From JANQOZ01 sp045106555 (GTDB lineage: Bacteria; Pseudomonadota; Gammaproteobacteria; Xanthomonadales; SZUA-38): 64,000 nt of DNA. Positions 34,893 through 44,191 of the stretch are shown piece by piece. The notes under the pieces are model-generated. The model had not been told where the DNA came from and did not search any database. It saw only the letters and a program-made list of their open reading frames with translations. The stretch covers positions 62,001-126,000 of the forward strand of contig JBGCET010000010.1 in NCBI GenBank assembly GCA_045106555.1, in the 5' to 3' direction. Each line of letters opens with the position of its first letter. Positions within the stretch are counted from its first letter, which is position 1. The position numbers were made by a program, and so were the translations under genes.

Positions 34893-35095
34893 AGTGCGTA
34901 CTTTCGTCATTTCTCTGAGATGAGACCGTGAAGGCCCCAAAAAATTTCGCCGATACTACCATTTCGCCCCGTGACCGTGGGAATTCCCCCGACGCGCGGC
35001 GTTAATCGAGGTGGCGGATGAATGAATTCAACCTGGAAGAGCCCATCAACCCGAAAGATCCATCATGGCGGGCAAAAATACCGACAGCCATTAAC

Positions 35096-36013
35096 TCATC
35101 CCCGAGGATGGTGTTCCCGGTGCATTGCCGACAATTCCGCCGTCGCCACGTGCGTGTAAATTTGGGTGGTCGACAAATCTTCGTGCCCGAGCAGCAATTG
35201 AATGACTCGAAGATCTGCCCCGTGGTTAAGAAGGTGAGTCGCGAAGGAGTGGCGTAAGGTATGGGGCGACAGGTGGCTGGTAATTCCTGCGTTTTGCCCA
35301 TGGCGCCGCAGTAAATACCAAAATGCCTGGCGGCTCATGCCTGCCCCCCTTCGGGTAACGAATACCTGATCACAATGGCGAGACCCCAGCAAAGCCGGCC
35401 GAGCGCTGGCGTAGTATTGCTGCAGCCAATCCAGTGCCGCTTCGCCAACCGGCACCAGTCGCTCCTTATCGCCCTTACCCACAACCCGCAATGCTCCTTG
35501 GCGCAGACTTAGCTGGGCATTTTCCAGCTTAACCAGTTCAGTGACTCGCAGTCCAGCAGCGTAAAGCAGTTCCATCATTGCCCGGTCCCGCAGGCCCAGT
35601 GGCGTTTCGATGTTTGGCGCAGCAAGCAACGCCTCCACCTGGGATTCACTGATGGCGTCGGGCAGCGCGCGGCGCTGCTTGGGCGCTTCGATCCGTTCGC
35701 TGGGGTTATCGCTGCGTAGCCTGCTGTCCAGCAAATAGCCATAAAAGGCTCGCAGACAAGAAAGCAGGCGAGCGTTGGAGGAGCTATTAAATCCGGCTTG
35801 AGCGCGTCTTGCCAGATATTCCAGCAGCGCCGGTCGATCGGTGGTCAGCAACGTGCTGGCGTGAGCCTGAAGCCACAGCGACAAGCCCGTCAGATCAAAA
35901 CGATAGGAAGACTGAGTGTTTTCAGCGGCCCCGGTGCGGGCCCAGAGCTGTTCAATAAATTGCTCAATGAGCGCTTCATCAGCGGCGTCAAGATCTGCTG
36001 CCCCGGACACCAT
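35096..36013 (-). CDS. xerD: Site-specific tyrosine recombinase XerD
   Basis: A 305-residue recombinase that resolves chromosome dimers at dif with XerC and FtsK. The N-terminal SAM-like domain covers about residues 12-100; the catalytic domain has Arg in YAAGLRVTEL, Lys in VVGKGDKERLVP, the box HTLRHSFATHLLNHGADLR, the GHEDLSTTQIYTHVA block and the tyrosine nucleophile within it. The last sequence blocks match XerD better than XerC. No attachment-site-like or integron context is seen, so it is the housekeeping gene. It is separated from dsbC by about 200 bases. Confidence 0.95.
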   Translation of the reverse strand: MVSGAADLDAADEALIEQFIEQLWARTGAAENTQSSYRFDLTGLSLWLQAHASTLLTTDRPALLEYLARRAQAGFNSSSNARLLSCLRAFYGYLLDSRLRSDNPSERIEAPKQRRALPDAISESQVEALLAAPNIETPLGLRDRAMMELLYAAGLRVTELVKLENAQLSLRQGALRVVGKGDKERLVPVGEAALDWLQQYYASARPALLGSRHCDQVFVTRRGAGMSRQAFWYLLRRHGQNAGITSHLSPHTLRHSFATHLLNHGADLRVIQLLLGHEDLSTTQIYTHVATAELSAMHREHHPRG

Positions 36014-36052
36014 CAGAAGCAGTTTGTCAGGGCTGCAGCCAGCGGCGGGTCG

Positions 36053-37303
36053 TTATGGACCAGCGCGTTTTGCCAGCTCATCGAGATGATTAAGCCATTG
36101 CTGCGCGCTTTGCCGAGTCTTGTCGTACTTGCGCGCCGTTTGGAAAGCCGAACGGGCCGCGCTGGCGTTTTCGGTGTTCAGTTCCGCCATCCCCAGCAGG
36201 ACGTACATGTTGCCGAGCTGGTTTTCCTCCAAACCGCCTTTATCAATGGCAGAGCGCAGCGATTCCTTTGCGCCACCCCAGTCCTCTTTGTCGACTAAGA
36301 TGTGTGCAACCTGCATATCCAGCTTGCCGTCCAGAGACAGCTTGGCAGCTTCTGACAGCGCATCTACCGCCCTGTCCAGCTCCTGGGCCGCATACCAGGC
36401 GTTGCCCAATTGCTCCCAGTACTTTTCACTGGGTTCGATGGTGCCATCATCCAAACCGGCGGCCAAAACTTCCGCTGCTTTCACCGGCAGCTCAAGGTAG
36501 CCGTATAGGCTGAACAGCTGCACCAGTTCTTGCTCAGACTCCAGCAGGCCTCGTCGATACGCCAGCGCCATTATGGCTAGCGCTTCCTTGTCGTTCTTCA
36601 AGGTGACGTTAATAGCCGACAGCTGTGTCCAGTATTGTTTTTTCGCGGGCCAGCCGCGAACCAGCAGTTCCAACACATCTCGGGAATCGGTGTATTGCTT
36701 CAGTTCGTAATGCATCGCGAGCTTTAACTGGTACCAGGTTTCTTTCGGTTTCTCAGTCATGCCGATGGCAATGTCAATATTCTTCAGCGCGTTAACAAAA
36801 TCGTCGCGCTGGGCGTAAATTGACGCGCGAAGCTCGTAGGCCTCCACCTTCACCTCGCCAGACTGCTCCTGCCAGATGTCTATCCACTTCAGAGAATCAT
36901 CGAAACGCTCGCGCATGTAGTAAAGCTGAGCAATCTGAAACATCGCGTCAAAGTGCGGCTTGTTGGGTAACACGTCCATCTGAACGATCTGCTCATAGAG
37001 CTTGAGCGCGCCGTCGAAATCGTTCGTCGCCATGTCCGCTTGGGCCAGGCCAAACATCGCCTGAGATCGCTCATAGGGATCGCTGATATTTTCCATCAGC
37101 TCAGCGAATTCGACTTTGGCCTCAGCGTATTGCTCGTTGGCCACGAGCTCCCACGCTTCCTGCACGTTTTTAAAGTTGCGCTCGTTTTTCCACACAGCGG
37201 AGGGCGATTCGCGGGTGGACTTTGACTCCTGAGCCAATGCCTCAAAATTCACCGCCGTCACAAACAGCGAAACAAGAAGTAACCCAGGAACAAATTTTGT
37301 CAT
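36053..37303 (-). CDS. TPR-repeat periplasmic protein of the TonB cluster
   Basis: A 416-residue protein with signal peptide MTKFVPGLLLVSLFVTAVNFEALA. About nine tetratricopeptide-like helix pairs cover the mature chain (for example YERSQAMFGLAQADMATNDFDGAL and NMYVLLGMAELNTENASAARSAF). It is the last gene of the DUF3450/ExbB/ExbD/TonB operon. Similar TPR proteins accompany TtpC-type TonB systems in Vibrio and Shewanella, where they are thought to help TonB work. Its exact partner is unknown. Confidence 0.85.
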   Translation of the reverse strand: MTKFVPGLLLVSLFVTAVNFEALAQESKSTRESPSAVWKNERNFKNVQEAWELVANEQYAEAKVEFAELMENISDPYERSQAMFGLAQADMATNDFDGALKLYEQIVQMDVLPNKPHFDAMFQIAQLYYMRERFDDSLKWIDIWQEQSGEVKVEAYELRASIYAQRDDFVNALKNIDIAIGMTEKPKETWYQLKLAMHYELKQYTDSRDVLELLVRGWPAKKQYWTQLSAINVTLKNDKEALAIMALAYRRGLLESEQELVQLFSLYGYLELPVKAAEVLAAGLDDGTIEPSEKYWEQLGNAWYAAQELDRAVDALSEAAKLSLDGKLDMQVAHILVDKEDWGGAKESLRSAIDKGGLEENQLGNMYVLLGMAELNTENASAARSAFQTARKYDKTRQSAQQWLNHLDELAKRAGP

Positions 37304-37328
37304 AGCAATCTCCGTTAGCCGGTCAGGC

Positions 37329-37964
37329 CTATGCGCCTGCCAGCTTAAACTCGAGGGTTTGAGTTGCCCGTCTGGCCACAGCCTGGCCGTCAATCACCCG
37401 GGGCTTAAATTTCCATTTCAAAATGGCGCGGATCGCTTCGCGATCGAACACTCGGGGCGGCTTGGAATCCACCACTGATGGGTCAGTCACCGTGCCGGTT
37501 TCTGTGATGGTGAACTCCACCGTCACATAACCTTCGATTTTTGCGATGGCGGCTCGCCGAGGATATTGAGGCTGAATTCTGACCAACGGAATAATATCGC
37601 CTTCGGCCGAATTATCGCCGGCCCCGAAGGCGCCCAGAAACGGCCCGCTGCCACTCATCGGCACGTCCAGTTTGGGCATATTCAAGTTTGGCATCGGCGT
37701 CACTACCCGATTGGTGTTTTGCACGTTCATTTTCGGCGGCGGGGGTGGGTTTTTGGGTGGTGGCGGCTTTTTCGGCACCTCCCGGTTTTTCACATTGAGA
37801 TCTTCTTCAAGATCAATGGGGCCAAAGCGGATGCCCGGCGGCTGATCACCACGGTCCCCCAATCCTGCACCACCAGAAATCAGGTACTGCATGAACAGGA
37901 ACAGCGATACCGTCACCACAACGGCCAGCAGCATGGAAAGACCTGTACGCAGATGTTCCTGCAT
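37329..37964 (-). CDS. tonB: Energy transducer TonB
   Basis: A 211-residue protein: N-terminal membrane anchor (GLSMLLAVVVTVSLFLFMQYLI), a proline-rich periplasmic stretch (PKKPPPPKNPPPPPK, about residues 64-78), and the C-terminal TonB domain with PQYPRRAAIAKIEGYVTVEFTIT and RVFDREAIRAILKWKF. The membrane helix has no His as in E. coli TonB but matches TonB2-type proteins. It transmits proton-motive energy from ExbB/ExbD to outer-membrane receptors. It lies 2 bases after exbD. Confidence 0.94.
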   Translation of the reverse strand: MQEHLRTGLSMLLAVVVTVSLFLFMQYLISGGAGLGDRGDQPPGIRFGPIDLEEDLNVKNREVPKKPPPPKNPPPPPKMNVQNTNRVVTPMPNLNMPKLDVPMSGSGPFLGAFGAGDNSAEGDIIPLVRIQPQYPRRAAIAKIEGYVTVEFTITETGTVTDPSVVDSKPPRVFDREAIRAILKWKFKPRVIDGQAVARRATQTLEFKLAGA

Positions 37965-37966
37965 CG

Positions 37967-38371
37967 TTATCTCCCAGGCTTTTCGGCGGCCACTGAAATG
38001 GCGCTGACGCCTGCAAGTTTCACCTGATCCATCACCTGAACCAAAATTCCGGTGGCTGACTTGTCGTCGGCAATGATCACCACACTACCTTCAGGATTTT
38101 CCGCGTGGGCTTTCTCAACGTTTGCCCGCACCGCGCGAACCTCAACCCGGCGTTTGTTCATCCAGACCTCGCCGGTTTCGCTGATGGCAATCAGGATGCT
38201 GCCTTTGGTTTTCTGCTCGGTGGTGCTGGCAGTGGGCCGACTGACGTCGATGCCCGACTCCTTAACGAAGGAGGTGGTCACAATAAAAAAGATCAGCATG
38301 ATGAACACAATGTCCAGCATGGGCGTGATATTAATTTCGGTATCGTCTTCCTGGCCGTGTCGACGTCGCAT
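37967..38371 (-). CDS. exbD: Biopolymer transport protein ExbD
   Basis: A 134-residue protein with one membrane helix carrying the essential aspartate (INITPMLDIVFIMLIFFIVTTSF) and a small periplasmic domain. It makes the proton channel with ExbB. Start MRRRHGQEDDTEINIT is typical of the family. It lies between exbB and tonB in one operon. Confidence 0.94.
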   Translation of the reverse strand: MRRRHGQEDDTEINITPMLDIVFIMLIFFIVTTSFVKESGIDVSRPTASTTEQKTKGSILIAISETGEVWMNKRRVEVRAVRANVEKAHAENPEGSVVIIADDKSATGILVQVMDQVKLAGVSAISVAAEKPGR

Positions 38372-38409
38372 CAGACTTTCCTCGTTAGTTGGTTGGAATC
38401 TGACAACAC

Positions 38410-38934
38410 TCAGTGGTGTTGCATCAGATCCCCAAGCTTGTGGGTTTCAGTGGTGTGCCAGTACTCAAAACGGGTGCCAAAATACACACCCGACAGAGCG
38501 GCAACCATGCCAGCCATCGTAGGCACCGTGGCTTTAGACACACCCGCTGCCATGGCGCGAGCGTTACCTGTGCCGGCAATCGCCATAATGTCGAACACGT
38601 TGAGCATGCCGGTGACTGTGCCCAGCAAGCCCAACAATGGACACAGAGCAATCAGGGTTTTCACCAGCAGCACGTTTCTTCCCAGGTCACTGTTTACCTC
38701 GGAAATCATCGCATTACGGATCTGCTTTGCATGCCAGGATGTGGTGTCCACCCGGGCATCCCATGCGCCAATGACCTGACGCACTTTCTTTGGATGCACC
38801 ACCCTGAAATACCAGAGGCGTTCCAGGATGAAGGTCCACATCAGCAGCAGAACTGCCATGATGGCCCAGAGCACGCCCCCGCCAAGCTCAATGAACTCGG
38901 CGAGGTTATTGGGTATGTCAGACAGCCACGCCAT
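38410..38934 (-). CDS. exbB: ExbB/MotA/TolQ-family proton channel protein, second paralogue
   Basis: A 174-residue protein. ATG 38934 has a good ribosome site (GGAG) and overlaps the larger ExbB-like gene by 17 bases. Three membrane segments: near residues 9-28, then ALCPLLGLLGTVTGMLNVFDIM with the TGM motif, then AAGVSKATVPTMAGMVAALSGVY. It is the usual short ExbB2 partner of ExbD2/TonB2. The proton path is formed with ExbD. Confidence 0.92.
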   Translation of the reverse strand: MAWLSDIPNNLAEFIELGGGVLWAIMAVLLLMWTFILERLWYFRVVHPKKVRQVIGAWDARVDTTSWHAKQIRNAMISEVNSDLGRNVLLVKTLIALCPLLGLLGTVTGMLNVFDIMAIAGTGNARAMAAGVSKATVPTMAGMVAALSGVYFGTRFEYWHTTETHKLGDLMQHH

Positions 38935-40339
38935 CCTGTTTCTCCGCAATTCGGGCCACAATGCCTGCACTCTGCTCTTCCAGAATCTGGATCAGGGCGC
39001 GGGACCGGCTCTGCAACAAGCTGTGCAGGAATGTCAGCGGAATGGCAACCACCAGACCCAATACCGTTGTAATCAACGCCTGGGAAATGCCGCCGGCCAT
39101 CATTTTCGGATCACCGGTGCCGAACAGGGTAATAGCCTGGAAGGTACCGATCATGCCAACCACCGTTCCCAGCAATCCCAGCAGCGGTGCAATGACGTAG
39201 AGCATTTTGATGAAACTCAAACCTGTCTCCAGCGGCGCAGTTTCGCGCAGTATGGCTTCGTCCAGTTTAAGTTCTAACGTCTCAACGTCGGCATCGGGGT
39301 TTTCCGCGTACACAGCCAGCACTCGACCCAAAGCGTTTTTGGTGTCAGGCGAAGACTTCTTTAGCTGACTTTTAATCGCAGCGCCCTTCATGAACAGCAG
39401 GATGCCGCGGAAGCCCGCCACTATCAGCCCAAGCAATCCGATGGCCATGATGACATAGCCAATCAGGCCCGCATCGCCCATTTCCGACAGATTTCCGTCG
39501 CCGATTCCCAGTCGCTCCGGCCAGGTTTTTGTTTGAACCACCAGCGAAAGAATGACGCCTCTGGTGAAATCCACTGCCATCGGCTCTGCGGTGCCAGGTG
39601 TTGCACCTTCGAAGTCGTCCACCAGACCCAGAAACCGTCCCGGGGGCTGACGCTCAAGTTCAGCCAAAATCCCCTGTTTGTGATCCACTGAGGGCTCTTG
39701 CCACTGCAGGAACTTACCACCGGAAATCGCGTTAAAGACGCCAACCCGGGTGACTTGCTGGGCGCGATCAATTTCGCCGCTGGGGCGCAGAATGTCGGCC
39801 TCAAACTTCACCACTTTGCCCTGCTCGGTCAGTTCGCGCTGGACCTCGAACCATAGCTGTTGTAGCTCAGGAATGGTCGGCAGTTCTTTTCGCTGGGCCA
39901 GATTGGCCAGGAAATCCCCACGGCCTGGTAACTGGGCGCTGACAATGGAATTTTCCACCTTGCCATTAAAGTCGTTCGAGACTTGGCGCACGACACCAAA
40001 CATCTCGCCCAGGTTGCCCATGCGCTCATTGAGAACCGTTTCCAGTTCGGCCAGCGCCTGCTCATTTTGGTCAAACGCGTTTTTCAGCCGGTCAGAGCGG
40101 TCTTCGGCAGCCTGCAGAGCGGCCCTTGCCTCGGACAGCAACTGGCGCTGCTGATTTCGATTGTTTCGAAACGTTGCTTCTCGCTGGCGGTTTTCTGCGC
40201 TTTGCGTCTGGGCCGCTTGCTTGGTTTCTTCAAGCAGTTGATCAAGCGTCTGCGCGTGTGCGGTGCTGCCAACAAGCGTTGCAGCGACCAGAACCAGCCC
40301 GATACACCGTGCCGTCAGGCATTGAGTGAACATTTTCAT
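38918..40339 (-). CDS. TtpC-like ExbB-family protein with long periplasmic domain
   Basis: A 473-residue protein with signal peptide MKMFTQCLTARCIGLVLVAATLVGSTAHA, a long coiled-coil periplasmic part (about residues 30-270), then the MotA/TolQ/ExbB channel domain with the APLLGLLGTVVGMIGTFQAIT and QALITTVLGLVVAIPLTF helices. This is the TtpC-type arrangement: a second ExbB that is required by TonB2 systems in Vibrio. Its start overlaps the DUF3450 gene by 4 bases (ATGA). Confidence 0.9.
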   Translation of the reverse strand: MKMFTQCLTARCIGLVLVAATLVGSTAHAQTLDQLLEETKQAAQTQSAENRQREATFRNNRNQQRQLLSEARAALQAAEDRSDRLKNAFDQNEQALAELETVLNERMGNLGEMFGVVRQVSNDFNGKVENSIVSAQLPGRGDFLANLAQRKELPTIPELQQLWFEVQRELTEQGKVVKFEADILRPSGEIDRAQQVTRVGVFNAISGGKFLQWQEPSVDHKQGILAELERQPPGRFLGLVDDFEGATPGTAEPMAVDFTRGVILSLVVQTKTWPERLGIGDGNLSEMGDAGLIGYVIMAIGLLGLIVAGFRGILLFMKGAAIKSQLKKSSPDTKNALGRVLAVYAENPDADVETLELKLDEAILRETAPLETGLSFIKMLYVIAPLLGLLGTVVGMIGTFQAITLFGTGDPKMMAGGISQALITTVLGLVVAIPLTFLHSLLQSRSRALIQILEEQSAGIVARIAEKQDGVAV

Positions 40340-41109
40340 TGGGCATCTCCTGCTGCAGGAACCGGCAGCTTGACCAGGTTAAATGCTTCCTGGTTATTGG
40401 CCATTCGGACAGCATGGGTAACTGGCGTTACGTAGCTGTTATCCAGCTCTTCCCATTGCCGATTGTTTGGGTTCCACCAGCCGGCACTTTCGCCATCCAG
40501 GGACTGATAGATCAGGAGCGTCCGACCCACCACAATGTAGTTCACCGTACGCTCGGTTCCCGGAAGCTTGCCTGCGTAGGAGAATACGTTTCGACCCAAA
40601 TCAACTTCTCGCTGGTAGGCTTCCATGACGCGCCGATATTTTTCGGATGTCGTAACGTCAGCGCGGTAGATGGTGTCCTCTAGGTTTGCCACAATCTCTC
40701 GGCGCTGTTCCAACTGAAACGGCACGTCGGCCTCTACAATTTTTTCCAGCGTGCTGATCATATCGATTAGCAGCGGAACGACGCCTTGGTTCGTGTTCTC
40801 CAATTCATCGAGCTGCCGGTTAACCGCTTCCATCTCGCTAACCTGGTTGTTGACGACCTTCTCAAGCTGGTCGTTGTACACGGTCAGAGATTCAGTTTCC
40901 CGCAGCACCCGCCGATACTCAGCAATCAGGTCTTCGGTTTCCGAGGCCAGATTGTTAATTCGGTCCTGGGACTGGCGAGTTCCCTGATTGGTCTGCTGCT
41001 CTGTCTGTACTGAAGAATCGAGCACATCAGCAACGCTGACGCCTGCTGTAAGACACAGAGAAAGCGCTAACGCTACCCCGTGCACAGCTCGTAAAGGTCG
41101 GATTGGCAT
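40336..41109 (-). CDS. DUF3450 periplasmic coiled-coil protein
   Basis: A 257-residue secreted protein: signal peptide ending near SVADVL, then a long coiled coil (about residues 25-115) and a C-terminal domain with NVFSYAGKLPGTERTVNYIVVGRTLLIYQSLDG, the DUF3450 signature, and WWNPNNRQWEEL. ATG at 41109 opens the TonB-cluster operon. The DUF3450 family is seen with TtpC/ExbB/ExbD/TonB2 clusters; it may stabilise or regulate TtpC. No Fur box is evident by eye. Confidence 0.88.
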   Translation of the reverse strand: MPIRPLRAVHGVALALSLCLTAGVSVADVLDSSVQTEQQTNQGTRQSQDRINNLASETEDLIAEYRRVLRETESLTVYNDQLEKVVNNQVSEMEAVNRQLDELENTNQGVVPLLIDMISTLEKIVEADVPFQLEQRREIVANLEDTIYRADVTTSEKYRRVMEAYQREVDLGRNVFSYAGKLPGTERTVNYIVVGRTLLIYQSLDGESAGWWNPNNRQWEELDNSYVTPVTHAVRMANNQEAFNLVKLPVPAAGDAQ

Positions 41110-41540
41110 ATTAGTTTTGTCCCAACATTTGTAGGCTGAAAGTGTCACAAACTCGCTGATGCTGACGTTGACAGAGCAACGCTAAAGCATAAATCCGCGA
41201 GTTGTCCCAGTGTCATAAGGCCGCCCAGCTTAGCGTCTGTCTGCGTAAAAGCAAACGGTATGGGTCGTTGGCCCCTCAAGCAACGTTTAGGGCTCCTGCT
41301 TCGCGTCAGAATGCACGATTGGGCCCTTTATTCTGTAACGCCTTGTACCGACGTTTTCGTAGAGTTCTGGGGCGGGAAGTTAGCAGTGTTTGGTCGTATC
41401 TGACAAGCCCGATGTTGCAGAAACCACATGCTGTGAGTCCACATTCTGCGTTAACAATCAAAAATCAGCCCCTGCTGGTGACGATATCCGTCGGCTGACA
41501 GCGACGGGTTCTTCACGCTCCGATGCTCTATCCTTGCGCG
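41110..41540. other. 431-base non-coding spacer with divergent starts
   Basis: Between the DUF3450 gene (minus) and the RDD gene (plus). It must hold divergent promoters. Short open frames here show no convincing ribosome site or protein-like sequence. A -10-like TATGCT (minus strand, near 41190) is possible, without a well-spaced -35. I see no tRNA, riboswitch or Fur box that I can support. Confidence 0.5.
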
Positions 41541-42008
41541 ATGACCCATCACCCCTCTGCCGCGGACTCTGTGCCGGAAACCAAGGGAAAAGCCCACTAC
41601 GAGCCAGCCTCCGTGGTCAAAGTTTTGCTTGCTAACCTGTATGACGTTATCGCTCTTACCGGGGTCGCGTTTGTTGCGACCCTGCCCTGGGCCATGCTCA
41701 GTCCAGACGGCCATGTGGCTGCGGGCACATGGCCATTCCAGCTGTACCTTCTGGCCCTGGTCAACGCGTATTTCAGCCTGAGTTGGTGGCGCGGGGGACA
41801 AACGCTGGGGATGAGACCATGGCGGATGCGACTGCAATCCCAAACGGGCCAGTCGCCGCGCTTTACCCAAACTCAGGTGCGTTTCTGGGTAGCAATACTG
41901 TCTTGGGCGGCGGCCGGACTGGGGATGCTGTGGGGTTTCAGCAAGGGAGGAAGTTGGCATGACCGTGCCAGCAGGACCCGCGCCGTAATCACCCCAAAAA
42001 ACCCATAA
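41541..42008 (+). CDS. RDD-family membrane protein
   Basis: A 155-residue protein on the plus strand, in a minus-strand neighbourhood. Start MTHHPSAADSVPETKGK at 41541; an upstream ATG at 41523 is possible. Signatures: KVLLANLYDVIALTGVAF in the first helix (Asp conserved), WWRGGQTLGMRPWRMRL, and WHDRASRTRAV near the C-terminus, which are RDD-family motifs. Three hydrophobic segments are seen. Some RDD proteins are ion transporters; the substrate here is unknown. It converges on lptG with only 12 bases between them. Confidence 0.88.
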   Translation: MTHHPSAADSVPETKGKAHYEPASVVKVLLANLYDVIALTGVAFVATLPWAMLSPDGHVAAGTWPFQLYLLALVNAYFSLSWWRGGQTLGMRPWRMRLQSQTGQSPRFTQTQVRFWVAILSWAAAGLGMLWGFSKGGSWHDRASRTRAVITPKNP

Positions 42009-42020
42009 CCCTCTGTCAGA

Positions 42021-43109
42021 TCAGCTTTCTCGACGCAGAGCCCACAGCGTAATGGCGGCAAAACCTATGCTTGGCGACACCGCCGCCAGCGCCGGCGGGA
42101 TGTCATAAACCTCGGCCAGGCTACCCGCCCATCGGTTGAGCAAATAGAACCCCAACCCCAACAACATTCCCACGAACAGCCTGCCTCCAAGAGTTCCCGC
42201 CCGTACGCCGTGGAACAGAAACGGCGTTGCTGCGAACAACACCACTAAGGTCGAAAACGGATACACCAAGCGTGCCCACATGGCCGCGATGTAGGGCCTG
42301 GCATTGAGGTTATTTTTCTGCAGGTAGGCAACGTAAGGCCGAAGCTCGTGCACCGGCAACTCCTGAGGTCGCGAGATGGCAGCACGAATCTGGTACGGAC
42401 TGATCAGTGAGTTCCAGGACTCACTTTCAGCGGCGTCGGTCAGCACTCGCCCATCACGCAGCTGACTGCGCTTTAACCCCTTTAGCACCCAGCCGCCGTT
42501 ACTGTACTCACCTGAAGTGGCATGGATGGCTTGCTGCAGCCGACCCTGGTCAAATTCAAATACATCAATGTCCGCCAGTAACACCGGCTCTGTGGGGTCG
42601 GTATCAGGCACCAAGGGTCGGCGCGCGTGGATCACGCGCTGGCCATCACGCACCCACAGCCCGGCGTCGCTGGACAGCGCGACGCCCTCGGTCTGCAGCC
42701 TCAAGCGCATCGATTTGGCCAGTCGTTCACCGGCGGGCCCCACCAACTCGGCAACCAGCAACATAGGCAGCATCAATACCGCTCCTGCCAAAACCACCGC
42801 CAGCGCGATGCGCAGGCGGGAGAGCCCAACGGTTCGATAAGCCACAATTTCACCGCTTGCCGCCATTCCACCGACGCCCAGCAATGCCCCGACCACGGCC
42901 GCTGTGGGAAATAAGTTCATCGCATGGTGAGGGGTCACCAGCAAGGTGTACTGCAACGCGTTGGCTGCGCTATAACTGCCTCGGCCCACGTCGCCCAGCT
43001 CGGCAATCAGGGTAAATAAGGCATCCAGGGCAACCAGCACAGCCAGCGCCAGCGCCATCCCGCCGATGGCAGTTCGACCAATATGCCGATCGGCTATCGC
43101 GCCGATCAT
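42021..43109 (-). CDS. lptG: LPS export permease LptG
   Basis: A 362-residue inner-membrane subunit of the LptB2FG extractor, which pulls LPS out of the inner membrane. ATG 43109 (MIGAIADRHIGRTAIGGM) overlaps the lptF stop (ATGA). Family blocks: LFPTAAVVGALLGVGGMAASGEIVAYRTVGLS with the coupling helix, a beta-jellyroll periplasmic domain (about residues 135-265), and three C-terminal helices. Normal length. Confidence 0.95.
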   Translation of the reverse strand: MIGAIADRHIGRTAIGGMALALAVLVALDALFTLIAELGDVGRGSYSAANALQYTLLVTPHHAMNLFPTAAVVGALLGVGGMAASGEIVAYRTVGLSRLRIALAVVLAGAVLMLPMLLVAELVGPAGERLAKSMRLRLQTEGVALSSDAGLWVRDGQRVIHARRPLVPDTDPTEPVLLADIDVFEFDQGRLQQAIHATSGEYSNGGWVLKGLKRSQLRDGRVLTDAAESESWNSLISPYQIRAAISRPQELPVHELRPYVAYLQKNNLNARPYIAAMWARLVYPFSTLVVLFAATPFLFHGVRAGTLGGRLFVGMLLGLGFYLLNRWAGSLAEVYDIPPALAAVSPSIGFAAITLWALRRES

Positions 43110-44191
43110 GCCGACTGCGCCCCGGTGCGGCGGCCAAGTCGGCGGTGACGATTGCGCAACAGCCAAAGTGCCAGCCCAATTCCGCTGGCGTGAACCCACC
43201 ATAAGCCCAGCCGTCGCCAACCCGGATCCGCCTCCAGCCAGGCTGTGCCAATCGCCAGCAGATTGGCGTAAATGACATAAATCATGATCGCCATCACCAA
43301 ATTACCGAAATAGCCACGGCGCGGCGTCGTTCGAGACAGCGGAACAGCCAACAGCACCAAAACCGCCAGCGCCACCACCGGCGCTAGCCGCCAATGAAAT
43401 TCGGCGTGGTGGTGGGGGGTTTCGCCCGCCAAGACCTGGGCGATGGGCAACGCGCCAAATTTGGTGATGACCTTCTGTTCGGCTGGATCAGGCAGCCGAA
43501 TGTCGTTTCGTGCAAAGGTCATCCAGCGATAGTCACCGGCTCCGGGCACACCTTCGCTGCGCTCACCGTCAAGCAAGGCCAGATAACGGGCGCCAGACGC
43601 ATCGCGGTACTGAAAACCGCTGTCAGCCGTAACAATGTCTTTGCGGCCATCACGATCAACGTGAATGAACGCATCGCCAAATTTTCCATCCGACTGGAGG
43701 CTCGCGACGTAAACCACACTGTCGCCGCTGGCAAATTCATGAAATCGCCCTTCCTGCAGCCCTGACACCGACATTTCACTGGCGGCGGCGGCCAGCAGAC
43801 TTTTCGAGGTTCGCAAGGCCCAGGGTGAAACCCAAACTGACAGCACCACCATAACCAGCAACAGCGGGACTGTTAACCACGACAGGGAACGATAAAGACT
43901 GCGCTGCCCCATGCCGCAGGCGGCGAGCACCGTCAGCTCCTGATCGCGGTACAACCTGCCGAAAGCCAAGATAATGCCCAGGAACAAAGACAATGGCAGC
44001 AGGATGGTCGACCCTTCAATGGTCTTCAGTCCTAACTGGGTAAGCAACAGGTTCGATGGCACTCTCCCTCGGGCCACATCAGCGAGGGTATCGCCCACTG
44101 CAAGACCCACGGTCACGCACAGCAGAACCACTAGCACGCCCAACCACGTCAGGCTTACCACTTTCAGCAAATATCGATCGGCAATGCTCAT
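43106..44191 (-). CDS. lptF: LPS export permease LptF
   Basis: A 361-residue partner of LptG. ATG 44191 (MSIADRYLLKVVSLTW). The TIEGSTILLPLSLFLGIILAFGRLYRDQELTVLAACGMG-type block contains the coupling helix; the periplasmic jellyroll includes GRFHEFASGDSVVYVASLQSDG, and ALLDGERSEGVPG. LptF and LptG are encoded in the common lptF-lptG order with pepA divergent, a classic gammaproteobacterial arrangement. The ATPase LptB is not in this window. Confidence 0.95.
   Translation of the reverse strand: MSIADRYLLKVVSLTWLGVLVVLLCVTVGLAVGDTLADVARGRVPSNLLLTQLGLKTIEGSTILLPLSLFLGIILAFGRLYRDQELTVLAACGMGQRSLYRSLSWLTVPLLLVMVVLSVWVSPWALRTSKSLLAAAASEMSVSGLQEGRFHEFASGDSVVYVASLQSDGKFGDAFIHVDRDGRKDIVTADSGFQYRDASGARYLALLDGERSEGVPGAGDYRWMTFARNDIRLPDPAEQKVITKFGALPIAQVLAGETPHHHAEFHWRLAPVVALAVLVLLAVPLSRTTPRRGYFGNLVMAIMIYVIYANLLAIGTAWLEADPGWRRLGLWWVHASGIGLALWLLRNRHRRLGRRTGAQSA

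Noticed and set aside
35096..36013. The tyrosine recombinase as an integrase of a mobile element
   Set aside because: Its blocks match housekeeping XerD, and there is no attachment repeat, tRNA or cargo next to it.
41202..41498. A 98-codon plus-strand frame in the spacer before the RDD gene
   Set aside because: No ribosome site, protein-like composition or motif; I leave the spacer as non-coding.
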